Below are positions 1-5,800 of a DNA stretch of 5,800 nt, one piece after another. The DNA comes from Ignavibacteriota bacterium (GTDB taxonomy: Bacteria; Bacteroidota; Ignavibacteria; Tepidaquicellales; Tepidaquicellaceae). The notes under the pieces are model-generated. The model had not been told where the DNA came from. It worked only from the letters and a program-made list of their open reading frames with translations, and did no database searches. Location: assembly GCA_003158365.1 (NCBI GenBank), contig PMIW01000104.1, positions 1 through 5,800 on the forward strand. Direction: 5' to 3'. The position numbers and the translations under genes are program-made. The first letter of the stretch is position 1; each line of letters opens with the position of its first letter.

Positions 1-2676
1 ACGTTTGGTAATATCTTCTTTAACAGATAATAAATGAGTGATTTCTCCCTTGTCGTTTTTAATAGGAGAAATTACGGCAAATTCCCAGTATAGTTCCCCA
101 CTTTTCTTTTGAATAGGAATCTCTCCACTCCATTCTCCTTTTTCTTTCAATAAATCCCATAACTGATTATCTTCTTCTTCCCATATTTCCGGAGGTCTTA
201 ACATTCTTATGTCCTTGCCAATCAATTCTTCCACGTTAAATTCGGTCGATTCTGTAAATTTCGGATTAATAAATTCTATTATTCCGTTCATATCCGTAAT
301 TGCAATGGAAACAAAGCTATGCTGGATTCCGCTTGACAATTTTCTGATTAATTCTTCCTTTTCAAAAAACTCAAGTGCGTAATTTATATCGGATGCAAGT
401 TCATCAAATAGTTGTATTTCGTTTTCCTTAAAATTTCCTTTAGATGAAGAATATACAACCAGCACACCTGTTGGCTTGCCGATAGAGCGTATCGCAAAAG
501 CGCCAAGCGAGCCAAAGCCGCTCTTTAATGCAAGTTCCCTCCAATACGGATTATTTATCCTGAACTCTAAATCAATGTTATTACAAACAGAGTTTTGCCC
601 GCTCATTAATGTAATATATACAGGTCCTACAATATTTTCATCTGAATTTAAATTGATTTTTATGTGGTCAAGATACTCAATATTGTCACCGTATTTTGCT
701 TTTAATTCAAGTTCACCTGTCAATTCATTAACAAGCCCTATCCAGGCCATTTTGAATTTTCCATCATCAACAATTACCTTACACACTTCTGTAAACAAAT
801 CGTTAATATCCCTGAATCTGACAATTGCTTCATTTACATTGCTAAAGACTTTGTATATTTTCGTGAGTTGCTCAATTTTGTTCTCTTTTATTTTCCTTTC
901 TGTAACATCCCTTGCAACAAGAATAACTTTCTCGCTTCCAAGCGGTGATAAAGTCGCTTCAAACCATCTTATCTTATTATTAATAGGAATATTATATTCT
1001 ACATTTATGCCTTTTTTAGTCTTGAATACTACGTCAAAATAACTCTGAAATAATTCCGCCTGTTTTATCGGAATACTATCTTTTAGTTTTTTTCCTAATA
1101 GATCAGAAGGGGGTTTATACAGTAAATCCAAATTTGAAGGAGCTATCTTTACAATAGTGCCATTATAATCTAATACAAGTATAACATCTTTCATTGAACT
1201 GAACAGTGCTCTTAATTCGGCTTCAGATTCAATTATCTTCTTTTCATTTTCTTTCCTGTCTGTTATATCCCTTATTATACTCTGTAAATATCTAACACCT
1301 TCAATTTCTATTACTCTTACACTGTTTTCTATATAAAATATCGTACCGTCCTTTTTAATATGCTCGGCCTCAAAAACTTTTCCGCCTTCCTTCAAAATAT
1401 CATCAATTAGAATGTCGAATAAGTGTTTTGTACCGGGAGATCTTAATACCGATGCATTCATGTTTAAAAGTTCACTCTCGCTGTACCCGTATTGTGAAAC
1501 TGCTTTTTCGTTCACTTCCAGTATAGTCCCAGCGGTATCAGTTAAAAGAATCACATCATTGGCATATTTAACCATATAATTAAAATGCTTCGTAAGTGCT
1601 TCCTTTTGCAGCTGATAATTATACTGTGTTTTGTAATACTTGTACCTTTGGTTCCACCATAACATGGTTAATAAAATCCCCTGCAGTAAAATTACCACAA
1701 AAACTATAAATGTAATAAGTTCGGAACGCTCTTTTATTCCCTGATAAATCTCGTCCTTATCTACTTTCACGATCAGGTTCCAGTTGAACAAAGGAACAGG
1801 TTTAATAAAAGACAGAACTTCGACACCCCTGTAATCAGTACCGTCGAATATACCCGAATTTCCCTTGATTGTCTGATAAGCAATGGAATTTTTGTCAGTA
1901 AGATTTTCCTTTAATCTTAGAACTGCATTTTCCCTGTACTTAAGTTCGTTTAAATAAACAGCCTGATTATTTTCTTCTTTCATTAAAATTGTTTCAGACG
2001 TCTGGCTTGCAGTAGGCCAGGACTGGACCAATGGATATAAATATTTTTCGGGGTTTATCTCAAAGATCATATAACCGTAATATACCGTATCGGATTCTGT
2101 GCTTTCAATTAATGGAACTATTAAATCAAGTTCCGGCTGATTAGAAAGAGTATCGATTATATGTATATCGGTTATTATACTCTTTTTAATATTTAACTCA
2201 TTTTTCAGTGAATAATTATGAATTAACTGCTTTTTACCTCTTTCATCATCGGGCATATAATAAACCGGATTTTCATTTTTATCAAGCAGTACTATACTTT
2301 CATAATCGTATAAAGATAACATCGACCCAAGCCATTTATCAACTTTCTGCTTTTCTTTGCTGTTTTTATTTTTAATAAGGGATAAAATGCCGTCTTTTAT
2401 TAAAAGATTGTCCGTTATAATTTGAGCATCCTGCAATCTTTCATTTCGCCAGGTAACGATTTCATTTACCTTTAAATTCGCTATTGCTGAAAGCTCACTC
2501 TGTTTTTCTATTTTAATTCTGTCTCTCTGAGAATTATAGTATAAAGTACCAAGATACCATACTATTACCGATAGCATTACAAAGATAGTTATAAGAATCC
2601 AGGGAATTTTTCCGGTTAGTTTGTTACGAAAGTGATTATCGTTTTTCGGATATAATGAGATTTTTGAATCTATCAC
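1..2676 (-). CDS. Membrane-bound multi-PAS/GAF sensory protein, probably a sensor histidine kinase (C-terminus beyond the window)
   Basis: The reading frame is open for 892 codons from a GTG at 2676 to the window edge. Residues 1-23 are cytoplasmic. A first membrane helix (about 24-47) and a second (about 320-341, ending in Trp-Trp) enclose a 270-residue extracytoplasmic domain. That domain carries hallmarks of dCache-type ligand sensors: WPTASQTSETIL from W220, an LNEL segment, DYRGV at 281-285 and WNLIVKVDKDEI from W299. Inside the cell follow PAS1 (about 364-475, ending DITDRK), PAS2 (487-594, ending DVTERK), a GAF domain (605-772, with MAWIGLV and a GxLGAFAI core) and PAS3 (from about 780, ending DITKR at the edge). 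In this family such a stack normally feeds a HisKA/HATPase kinase, less often a GGDEF output. The output domain is not visible here, so 'kinase' is inference. The start is GTG because an in-frame ATG-TAA sits directly before it and the next ATG (residue 34) lies inside the first membrane helix. The ligand is unknown. The gene is divergent from the small zinc-ribbon gene. Confidence 0.88.
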   Translation of the reverse strand, partial: MIDSKISLYPKNDNHFRNKLTGKIPWILITIFVMLSVIVWYLGTLYYNSQRDRIKIEKQSELSAIANLKVNEIVTWRNERLQDAQIITDNLLIKDGILSLIKNKNSKEKQKVDKWLGSMLSLYDYESIVLLDKNENPVYYMPDDERGKKQLIHNYSLKNELNIKKSIITDIHIIDTLSNQPELDLIVPLIESTESDTVYYGYMIFEINPEKYLYPLVQSWPTASQTSETILMKEENNQAVYLNELKYRENAVLRLKENLTDKNSIAYQTIKGNSGIFDGTDYRGVEVLSFIKPVPLFNWNLIVKVDKDEIYQGIKERSELITFIVFVVILLQGILLTMLWWNQRYKYYKTQYNYQLQKEALTKHFNYMVKYANDVILLTDTAGTILEVNEKAVSQYGYSESELLNMNASVLRSPGTKHLFDILIDDILKEGGKVFEAEHIKKDGTIFYIENSVRVIEIEGVRYLQSIIRDITDRKENEKKIIESEAELRALFSSMKDVILVLDYNGTIVKIAPSNLDLLYKPPSDLLGKKLKDSIPIKQAELFQSYFDVVFKTKKGINVEYNIPINNKIRWFEATLSPLGSEKVILVARDVTERKIKENKIEQLTKIYKVFSNVNEAIVRFRDINDLFTEVCKVIVDDGKFKMAWIGLVNELTGELELKAKYGDNIEYLDHIKINLNSDENIVGPVYITLMSGQNSVCNNIDLEFRINNPYWRELALKSGFGSLGAFAIRSIGKPTGVLVVYSSSKGNFKENEIQLFDELASDINYALEFFEKEELIRKLSSGIQHSFVSIAITDMNGIIEFINPKFTESTEFNVEELIGKDIRMLRPPEIWEEEDNQLWDLLKEKGEWSGEIPIQKKSGELYWEFAVISPIKNDKGEITHLLSVKEDITKR

Positions 2677-2698
2677 TTACATTTATTTGAATTTATGT

Positions 2699-2725
2699 AT
2701 TATAACTTAAGTTATTTTTTTCCAA
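2699..2725 (-). promoter_or_regulatory. Candidate promoter of the PAS/GAF sensor gene
   Basis: On the minus strand there is a perfect TATAAT (2704 to 2699). A TTGGAA lies 15 nt upstream of it (2725 to 2720), as a poor -35-like element with short spacing. Transcription would start near 2692 and give a leader of roughly 16 nt before the GTG. The spacer contains a palindrome, listed separately. If the host uses the Bacteroidota-type sigma factor (TTG and TAnnTTTG), this assignment may be wrong. In AT-rich DNA a TATAAT also occurs often by chance. Confidence 0.3.
2702..2715. repeat. Perfect 14-bp palindrome in the divergent spacer
   Basis: ATAACTTAAGTTAT reads identically on both strands and does not extend outward. 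It lies 26 bp upstream of the sensor's GTG start and overlaps the candidate -10 element and spacer on the minus strand. A dimeric repressor could bind there, so it is a possible operator, but nothing else in the sequence identifies a regulator. Confidence 0.35.
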
Positions 2726-2844
2726 AATAATAGGGATAAATCATTATGAGTTGAACTTTTCTAAATTCAATTTGGTTTTAAAAATTGAGTCAAATTTTTA
2801 AATATCTTTTATTATTTATTTTTTCTAATTTTAAGTAATTGTTA

Positions 2845-3081
2845 ATGCCGAAAAAAAGAGATTCATCTGATATGCAACGTGAACCAAAATCTCTGTTTTG
2901 TACTGAATGCAACCATGAACTTGACAATTTTAGTTTTTCAGATAAATCGAAAAACAAAAAATTGGTTAAAAAACGTCAGCTAAAATGCGTTAAAACCGGA
3001 AAGTTCAATGGTGAGTTTTGTTCAAAAATATTTATTTCGGATGATAGTTTACTTGAAGGAATTTGGGATAAAGACGAATAA
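2845..3081 (+). CDS. Small four-cysteine zinc-ribbon-like protein, unknown function
   Basis: This is a 78-residue protein with no family that I recognise. It has a CxxC pair (C19, C22), then a long Lys-rich linker of 25 residues (KSKNKKLVKKRQLK at 34-47), then C48 and C59. That is the spacing of a zinc ribbon or zinc finger, and metal binding is inferred from it. The centre is strongly basic, while the end (DDSLLEGIWDKDE) is acidic with one Trp. There is no signal peptide or membrane helix, so it is probably cytosolic. Nucleic-acid or protein binding would fit but is not shown. I place the start at the ATG at 2845. A TTG two codons upstream (2839) is also possible and would add only Met-Leu. 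No Shine-Dalgarno sequence is visible. The gene diverges from the sensor gene, and a weak terminator-like hairpin separates it from tRNA-Leu, so it is probably a single-gene unit. Codon use resembles the neighbours. Confidence 0.68.
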   Translation: MPKKRDSSDMQREPKSLFCTECNHELDNFSFSDKSKNKKLVKKRQLKCVKTGKFNGEFCSKIFISDDSLLEGIWDKDE

Positions 3082-3141
3082 CATCATACTACTTACACTT
3101 AAACTACTTCCTTAAATAAACCATTTAACTACAAATAAAAT

Positions 3142-3175
3142 AAAGTTGTAATTCTAATAACAATTTTTTATTTTT
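3142..3175 (+). terminator. Weak terminator-like hairpin after the zinc-ribbon gene
   Basis: An AT-rich stem pairs 3142-3152 with 3157-3167, with one A-A mismatch and one G-U pair around a 4-nt loop. T-rich sequence (3164-3169 and 3171-3175) overlaps and follows the right arm. The stem has only two pairs involving G (one G-C, one G-U), so it is weak. Its place, about 60 nt past the stop codon and ahead of the tRNA promoter region, supports a terminator role. Between the stop codon and the hairpin (3082-3141) I see nothing else. Confidence 0.35.
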
Positions 3176-3204
3176 GTATATTATTGTTATATGCAAATAT
3201 ATTG
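3174..3204 (+). promoter_or_regulatory. Candidate promoter for tRNA-Leu (and possibly clpX)
   Basis: A TTG at 3174-3176 is followed after 21 nt by TATATTG (3198-3204). This is one T short of the Bacteroidota-type TAnnTTTG -7 element at roughly the expected distance. It would place transcription start only a few bases before the mature tRNA 5' end. Alternative -10-like sequences (TTATAT at 3187-3192) exist in the same AT-rich stretch, so the exact boxes are uncertain even though a promoter here is likely. Confidence 0.27.
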
Positions 3205-3210
3205 TATTTT

Positions 3211-3292
3211 GCGTGAATGGCGGAATTGGCAGACGCACTAGACTTAGGATCTAGCGGGGTAACCCGTGGGGGTTCGACTCCCCCTTCGCGCA
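3211..3292 (+). tRNA. tRNA-Leu, anticodon UAG
   Basis: A complete 82-nt class II tRNA. The 7-bp acceptor stem pairs GCGTGAA (3211-3217) with TTCGCGC (3285-3291), with one G-U pair, and the discriminator is A3292. The anticodon stem CTAGA/TCTAG (3238-3242, 3250-3254) carries loop CTTAGGA with anticodon TAG at 3245-3247, which reads CUA and by wobble other CUN leucine codons. A long variable arm, CGGG-GTAA-CCCG (3255-3266), is typical of tRNA-Leu. The T arm is GGGGG/CCCCC around TTCGACT (3268-3284). CCA is not encoded (CTA follows the discriminator), so it must be added after transcription. The tRNA ends 28 nt before clpX, so the two may be cotranscribed. Confidence 0.97.
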
Positions 3293-3320
3293 CTAATAAT
3301 AATCATTAAAAAAAGATTAT

Positions 3321-4613
3321 ATGACATCCAAAACAACTTCCAGGGTTAATTCACCCCGCTGTTCATTCTGTGGCAGGAATGCTGATAAAGTCACAAATAT
3401 GATTAAGGGTCCCGTAGATTCATACGGAAAAGCAATATACATATGTGAAATATGTATTGGAAATGCTTTGCAGATTATTAAAATGAATACGGATTCCGCT
3501 TTTAACAGAAGTATGGATAAATTCCGTACAAGTATGACTCCTCAGTCAATAAAGAAGTTTCTCGATGAGTATGTCATAGGACAGGATGATGCAAAAAAAT
3601 CTCTGGCTGTTGCAGTTTATAATCATTATAAAAGAATTGACTCGCTCGAATTTAACAGCATAGATGAAGTGGAAATAGAAAAGAGTAATGTCTTGCTAAT
3701 CGGAGGAACCGGAACAGGCAAGACATACCTTGCGCAGACTCTTGCAAAATTTCTTAACGTTCCGTTTGCCATAGCAGACGCAACAACACTGACCGAAGCA
3801 GGTTATGTCGGCGATGATGTTGAATCTATTCTCGTCCATCTCCTGCAAAATTCGGATTACAATCCCTCACGCGCCGAGCGCGGCATAATATACCTTGACG
3901 AAATAGATAAGATATCAAGGAAAAGCGAAAATGTATCAATAACACGCGATGTTTCGGGCGAAGGTGTACAGCAGGCTCTTCTGAAAATTCTTGAGGGTAC
4001 GGTTGCAGGAATTCCACCTAAAGGCGGAAGGAAACATCCCGAGCAGCCTCTTATTAATATAAATACACGGAATATACTTTTCATTTGCGGCGGAGCATTC
4101 GATGGTCTGGAAAAGATAATTGAAAAAAGAGTTGCGAAAGGCTCAATAGGATTTTCAGGTGAAGTTTTCTCAAAGAAAGATATTAAGCGTGATGAAATCC
4201 TGGCTCAGGTAGAACCGGATGATTTAATTAAATTCGGTATAATTCCCGAACTGGTCGGCAGACTCCCGATTGTGACCACTTTAAGAAACCTCGACAGGAA
4301 AGCTTTACTTAATATACTATCCGAGCCTAAAAATGCAATTATAAAGCAGTATAAAAAACTATTAAGAATGGAAGGTGTTGAACTTGAATTCGATAAAGAA
4401 GCTCTCGATATAGTTGCCGATATTGCAATTGAAAGAGGTACCGGAGCGCGTGCTCTCCGCTCAATTCTAGAGAATATTATGGTAGATATTATGTACAAAA
4501 TTCCATCGAAGGAAAATGTGCATACATGTATAATCACAAAGGAAGTTATTACAGAAAAGAAAGAACCGGTTTATTTAAGCGGAACGGCGAGTAAGAAAAA
4601 TCAAACCGCATAA
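3321..4613 (+). CDS. clpX: ATP-dependent Clp protease ATP-binding subunit ClpX
   Basis: This is a 430-residue AAA+ unfoldase of normal length (E. coli has 424). It recognises tagged or damaged proteins, unfolds them with ATP and threads them into the ClpP peptidase in the cytosol. The N-terminal zinc domain has C14, C17, C42 and C45. Walker A is GGTGTGKT (128-135), pore loop 1 is GYVG (161-164), and Walker B is IIYLDEID (189-196) with catalytic E194. Pore loop 2 is RKHPEQ (237-242), the ClpP-docking tripeptide IGF is at 276-278, the arginine finger R314 lies in ELVGRLP, and sensor 2 R377 lies in GTGAR. All key residues are present, so the protein should be active and able to bind ClpP. The inter-cysteine segment is 24 residues, against 18 in E. 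coli. The ATG at 3321 is the first start after the tRNA, and no Shine-Dalgarno sequence is seen. Unusually, no clpP lies next to it. The upstream neighbour is tRNA-Leu on the same strand, and the gene ends at a shared convergent palindrome. Confidence 0.97.
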   Translation: MTSKTTSRVNSPRCSFCGRNADKVTNMIKGPVDSYGKAIYICEICIGNALQIIKMNTDSAFNRSMDKFRTSMTPQSIKKFLDEYVIGQDDAKKSLAVAVYNHYKRIDSLEFNSIDEVEIEKSNVLLIGGTGTGKTYLAQTLAKFLNVPFAIADATTLTEAGYVGDDVESILVHLLQNSDYNPSRAERGIIYLDEIDKISRKSENVSITRDVSGEGVQQALLKILEGTVAGIPPKGGRKHPEQPLININTRNILFICGGAFDGLEKIIEKRVAKGSIGFSGEVFSKKDIKRDEILAQVEPDDLIKFGIIPELVGRLPIVTTLRNLDRKALLNILSEPKNAIIKQYKKLLRMEGVELEFDKEALDIVADIAIERGTGARALRSILENIMVDIMYKIPSKENVHTCIITKEVITEKKEPVYLSGTASKKNQTA

Positions 4614-4616
4614 AAT

Positions 4617-4695
4617 AATGAGTAATGAATAATAATTAATAAAGAGCAAAAACTTTTTTTATTCATTATTCATTAATCATTATTCATTACTCATT
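4617..4695. terminator. Bidirectional palindrome between convergent clpX and the heptad-repeat gene
   Basis: The 24-nt arms at 4617-4640 and 4672-4695 are reverse complements except at one position. They enclose a 31-nt loop with a T-run (4654-4660) and a small AAAG/CTTT inner hairpin (4641-4644, 4653-4656). The palindrome starts 3 nt after the clpX stop and overlaps the last codons and stop of the minus-strand gene. An intrinsic or RNase-protecting 3' end for both transcripts is likely from position and symmetry. However, the stem is almost pure A-U with no GC clamp, so it may be a mobile or slippage-derived repeat rather than a strong terminator. Confidence 0.5.
4663..4689. repeat. 13-bp direct repeat rich in stop codons
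   Basis: TCATTATTCATTA occurs at 4663-4675 and again at 4677-4689, a 14-bp period. Read on the minus strand each copy is TAATGAATAATGA. The copy nearer the gene supplies its TAA stop, with TGA as the next in-frame codon. A third, inverted partial copy (TAATGAATAAT, 4623-4633) lies just after clpX. It looks like a short repeat amplified and inverted at the junction. Confidence 0.7.
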
Positions 4696-5800
4696 GTTTT
4701 CATCATTCTTTTCATCATTATCATCTTCGTCTTCTATATTTATCTTTACATTCGATGAATCAATACTGTAATTCCCGTGCTTCATTTTATCCTGTGACTT
4801 TTTCAGACGTTCTTCCATTCTTTTCATTTTTTCTTCCATTTTTTTACCCATTCTTTCCATCTTCACAGGGTCAATATTTATTTTAATACTATCAATTTTT
4901 AACTGCAGGTTCTTTTGAAATTCATCTGTATTAAAATTGAAGTTGAAATTGAAACTATTATCATCAACATCAGGTACATCTTCTACATCAGGAACTTCAG
5001 GAGTTTCCGGCGCTTCAATATCGACATCCGGCGGTTCAGGGGGTTCGGGAATTTCATAATCGTATTCTATCTTAGGTATATGTTTCAGCATTTCCATACT
5101 TTCTCTGTATTTTTCCATTCCTTCATTATATTTTTCCATACCCTCGTTATAATTTTCCATTTTTTCGTTGTATTTTTCCATCCTCTCGTTGTATTTTTCC
5201 ATCCTCTCGTTGAATTTTTCCATTCTCTCATTAAATTTTTCCATCTTATCTTTAAACCTCTCCATATTTTCTTTTCTGTTTAAATCGCTGTTCTTAAGCT
5301 TAATGTGAAGTGAATCAAGGTTTCTGTGCACTTCTGCCATAATCATATTTGTATTCAGATTTTCACCGTTAATCCTGATTACAATATTTCGTATTACAGA
5401 ATCATTAATTACTTTCATCGGTGCCAGTATCTCATCAAGGTCCTCGAGTCCCTGGTTTATATCATATTCATTTACTATATCGTAATGGGCTTTATTTCTC
5501 ACGGAATCAGGCACTTCAAAATTAATATTAATAAATTTTCCTGCTCCGCTGTTCGACGGAATGTTCAAATCTATGAAATTTCCCATACCTGCAATTCTAA
5601 GCTGTTCAAACACATTATTCCTTATATCATCGGGATTCACAGAATTTTTATAATTATCATACTGAAATACTTTTTCCAGTGCAACTGCATAAAGCGGCTG
5701 CTTCACGGGTTCGGAGATTGGTATAATTCTTACCGAGTGTACATCGGATATATTTTCCAGCTCAATTTTATATTTCTCAATTTCTTCCTTAGTAGAATTC
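4687..5800 (-). CDS. Unrecognised heptad-repeat coiled-coil protein with acidic Pro-rich linker (N-terminus beyond the window)
   Basis: I do not recognise a family. 370 residues are visible and the frame stays open to the right edge, so the true start is outside. The GTG at 5706 is probably internal, because 31 sense codons precede it in frame. Counting from the edge, residues 1-178 look globular and mixed alpha/beta. Residues 179-234 are eight 7-residue units, MEKFNER or MEKYNER in type. Met and Phe/Tyr fall at the two hydrophobic heptad positions, predicting a coiled coil. Residues 245-280 are an acidic Pro-rich linker (PEPPEPPDVD, PETPEVPDVEDVPDVDD), followed by alternating FNFNFNFN (283-290). 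A second Met/Lys/Glu helix covers about 312-341, and the tail is acidic (EDEDDNDEKNDENNE). Short DS-centred motifs recur (NDSVIRNIVIRI, LDSLHIKL, IDSIKINI). No membrane helix or catalytic motif is visible. Similar Met/Glu/Lys coiled coils end some Bacteroidota BlaR1/M56-type or envelope proteins, but that link is only a guess. The gene is convergent with clpX. Confidence 0.72.
   Translation of the reverse strand, partial: NSTKEEIEKYKIELENISDVHSVRIIPISEPVKQPLYAVALEKVFQYDNYKNSVNPDDIRNNVFEQLRIAGMGNFIDLNIPSNSGAGKFININFEVPDSVRNKAHYDIVNEYDINQGLEDLDEILAPMKVINDSVIRNIVIRINGENLNTNMIMAEVHRNLDSLHIKLKNSDLNRKENMERFKDKMEKFNERMEKFNERMEKYNERMEKYNEKMENYNEGMEKYNEGMEKYRESMEMLKHIPKIEYDYEIPEPPEPPDVDIEAPETPEVPDVEDVPDVDDNSFNFNFNFNTDEFQKNLQLKIDSIKINIDPVKMERMGKKMEEKMKRMEERLKKSQDKMKHGNYSIDSSNVKINIEDEDDNDEKNDENNE
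5098..5265 (-). repeat. Eight tandem 21-bp in-frame repeats encoding heptads
   Basis: Eight units of exactly 21 bp begin with ATG (CAT on the plus strand) at 5263, 5242, 5221, 5200, 5179, 5158, 5137 and 5116. A degenerate ninth starts at 5095. The protein units run MERFKDK, MEKFNER twice, MEKYNER, MEKYNEK, MENYNEG, MEKYNEG, MEKYRES. The central units are the most alike in DNA, and divergence grows toward both ends. That is the pattern expected of tandem duplication by slippage or unequal exchange. It is coding repeat DNA, not a CRISPR array. Confidence 0.9.

Noticed and set aside
476..1042. Plus-strand 188-codon ORF inside the sensor gene
   Set aside because: It lies antisense to the continuous 892-codon frame that encodes recognisable PAS and GAF domains. 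Its translation is low-complexity Ser/Leu/Phe text, as expected of the complement.
2751..2774. TTG plus TCAATTTG as a Bacteroidota-type promoter for the zinc-ribbon gene
   Set aside because: The spacing is only 13 nt instead of about 19-21 and the second base of the -7 box is wrong. Other boxes in this AT-rich spacer are no better, so no promoter is called.
3211..3292. tRNA-Leu as an integration site (attachment site) for a mobile element
   Set aside because: No integrase, no direct copy of the tRNA 3' end and no phage-like gene is visible. The sequence after the tRNA is clpX, a core gene.
3826..4537. Three minus-strand ORFs of 63, 75 and 110 codons within clpX
   Set aside because: All are antisense to fully conserved ClpX motifs, overlap one another in part and resemble no protein.
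5095..5265. CRISPR-like regular repeats
   Set aside because: The 21-bp units are contiguous, with no unique spacers, and stay in frame inside a coding region.
4915..5283. Plus-strand 122-codon Phe/Ile-rich ORF
   Set aside because: It is the complement of the heptad repeats and linker. Its apparent hydrophobic repeat comes from Met/Glu/Lys codons read backwards.
5704..5706. GTG at 5706 as the start of the convergent gene
   Set aside because: The frame continues upstream without a stop to the window edge (31 more codons) with similar composition, so the gene more likely starts outside.

Overview
The window is AT-rich (by eye about two thirds A+T). It looks like a chromosomal segment of a bacterium from the Bacteroidota/Ignavibacteriota/Chlorobiota side (FCB group). 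The pointers are heavy use of AAA, ATA, GAA and TTA codons, TAA at all three visible stops, no clear Shine-Dalgarno sequences ahead of the starts, and a tRNA gene without an encoded CCA end. This placement is an inference from style, not from a database match.

Layout. Positions 1-2676 (minus strand) hold most of a large membrane-bound sensory protein: two membrane helices around an extracytoplasmic Cache-type sensor, then PAS, PAS, GAF and PAS domains. It runs off the left edge before any output domain, presumably a histidine kinase, can be seen. A divergent AT-rich spacer (2677-2844) separates it from a 78-residue plus-strand protein with four cysteines arranged like a zinc ribbon. A weak hairpin with a T-run follows that gene. 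Next come a complete tRNA-Leu gene with a UAG anticodon (3211-3292) and, 28 nt further on, a complete clpX gene (3321-4613) with every catalytic and partner-binding motif intact. clpX ends at a 24-bp-arm inverted repeat that it shares with a convergent minus-strand gene. That last gene (4687-5800) runs off the right edge. It encodes an unrecognised protein with eight tandem 7-residue coiled-coil repeats, an acidic proline-rich linker, a second Met/Lys/Glu-rich helix and an acidic tail.

How the genes relate. There is no obvious shared pathway. The sensor transduces an external signal. ClpX is a general unfoldase and adaptor-directed protease subunit, here with no adjacent clpP. tRNA-Leu and clpX are close enough to share a transcript. 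The two terminal genes are both truncated by the window. No CRISPR array, insertion sequence, attachment site or phage gene is visible. I do not see a convincing new system. The best leads are the tRNA-Leu/clpX arrangement, the heptad-repeat protein, the orphan zinc-ribbon protein and the palindromic stop-codon repeat between the convergent genes.
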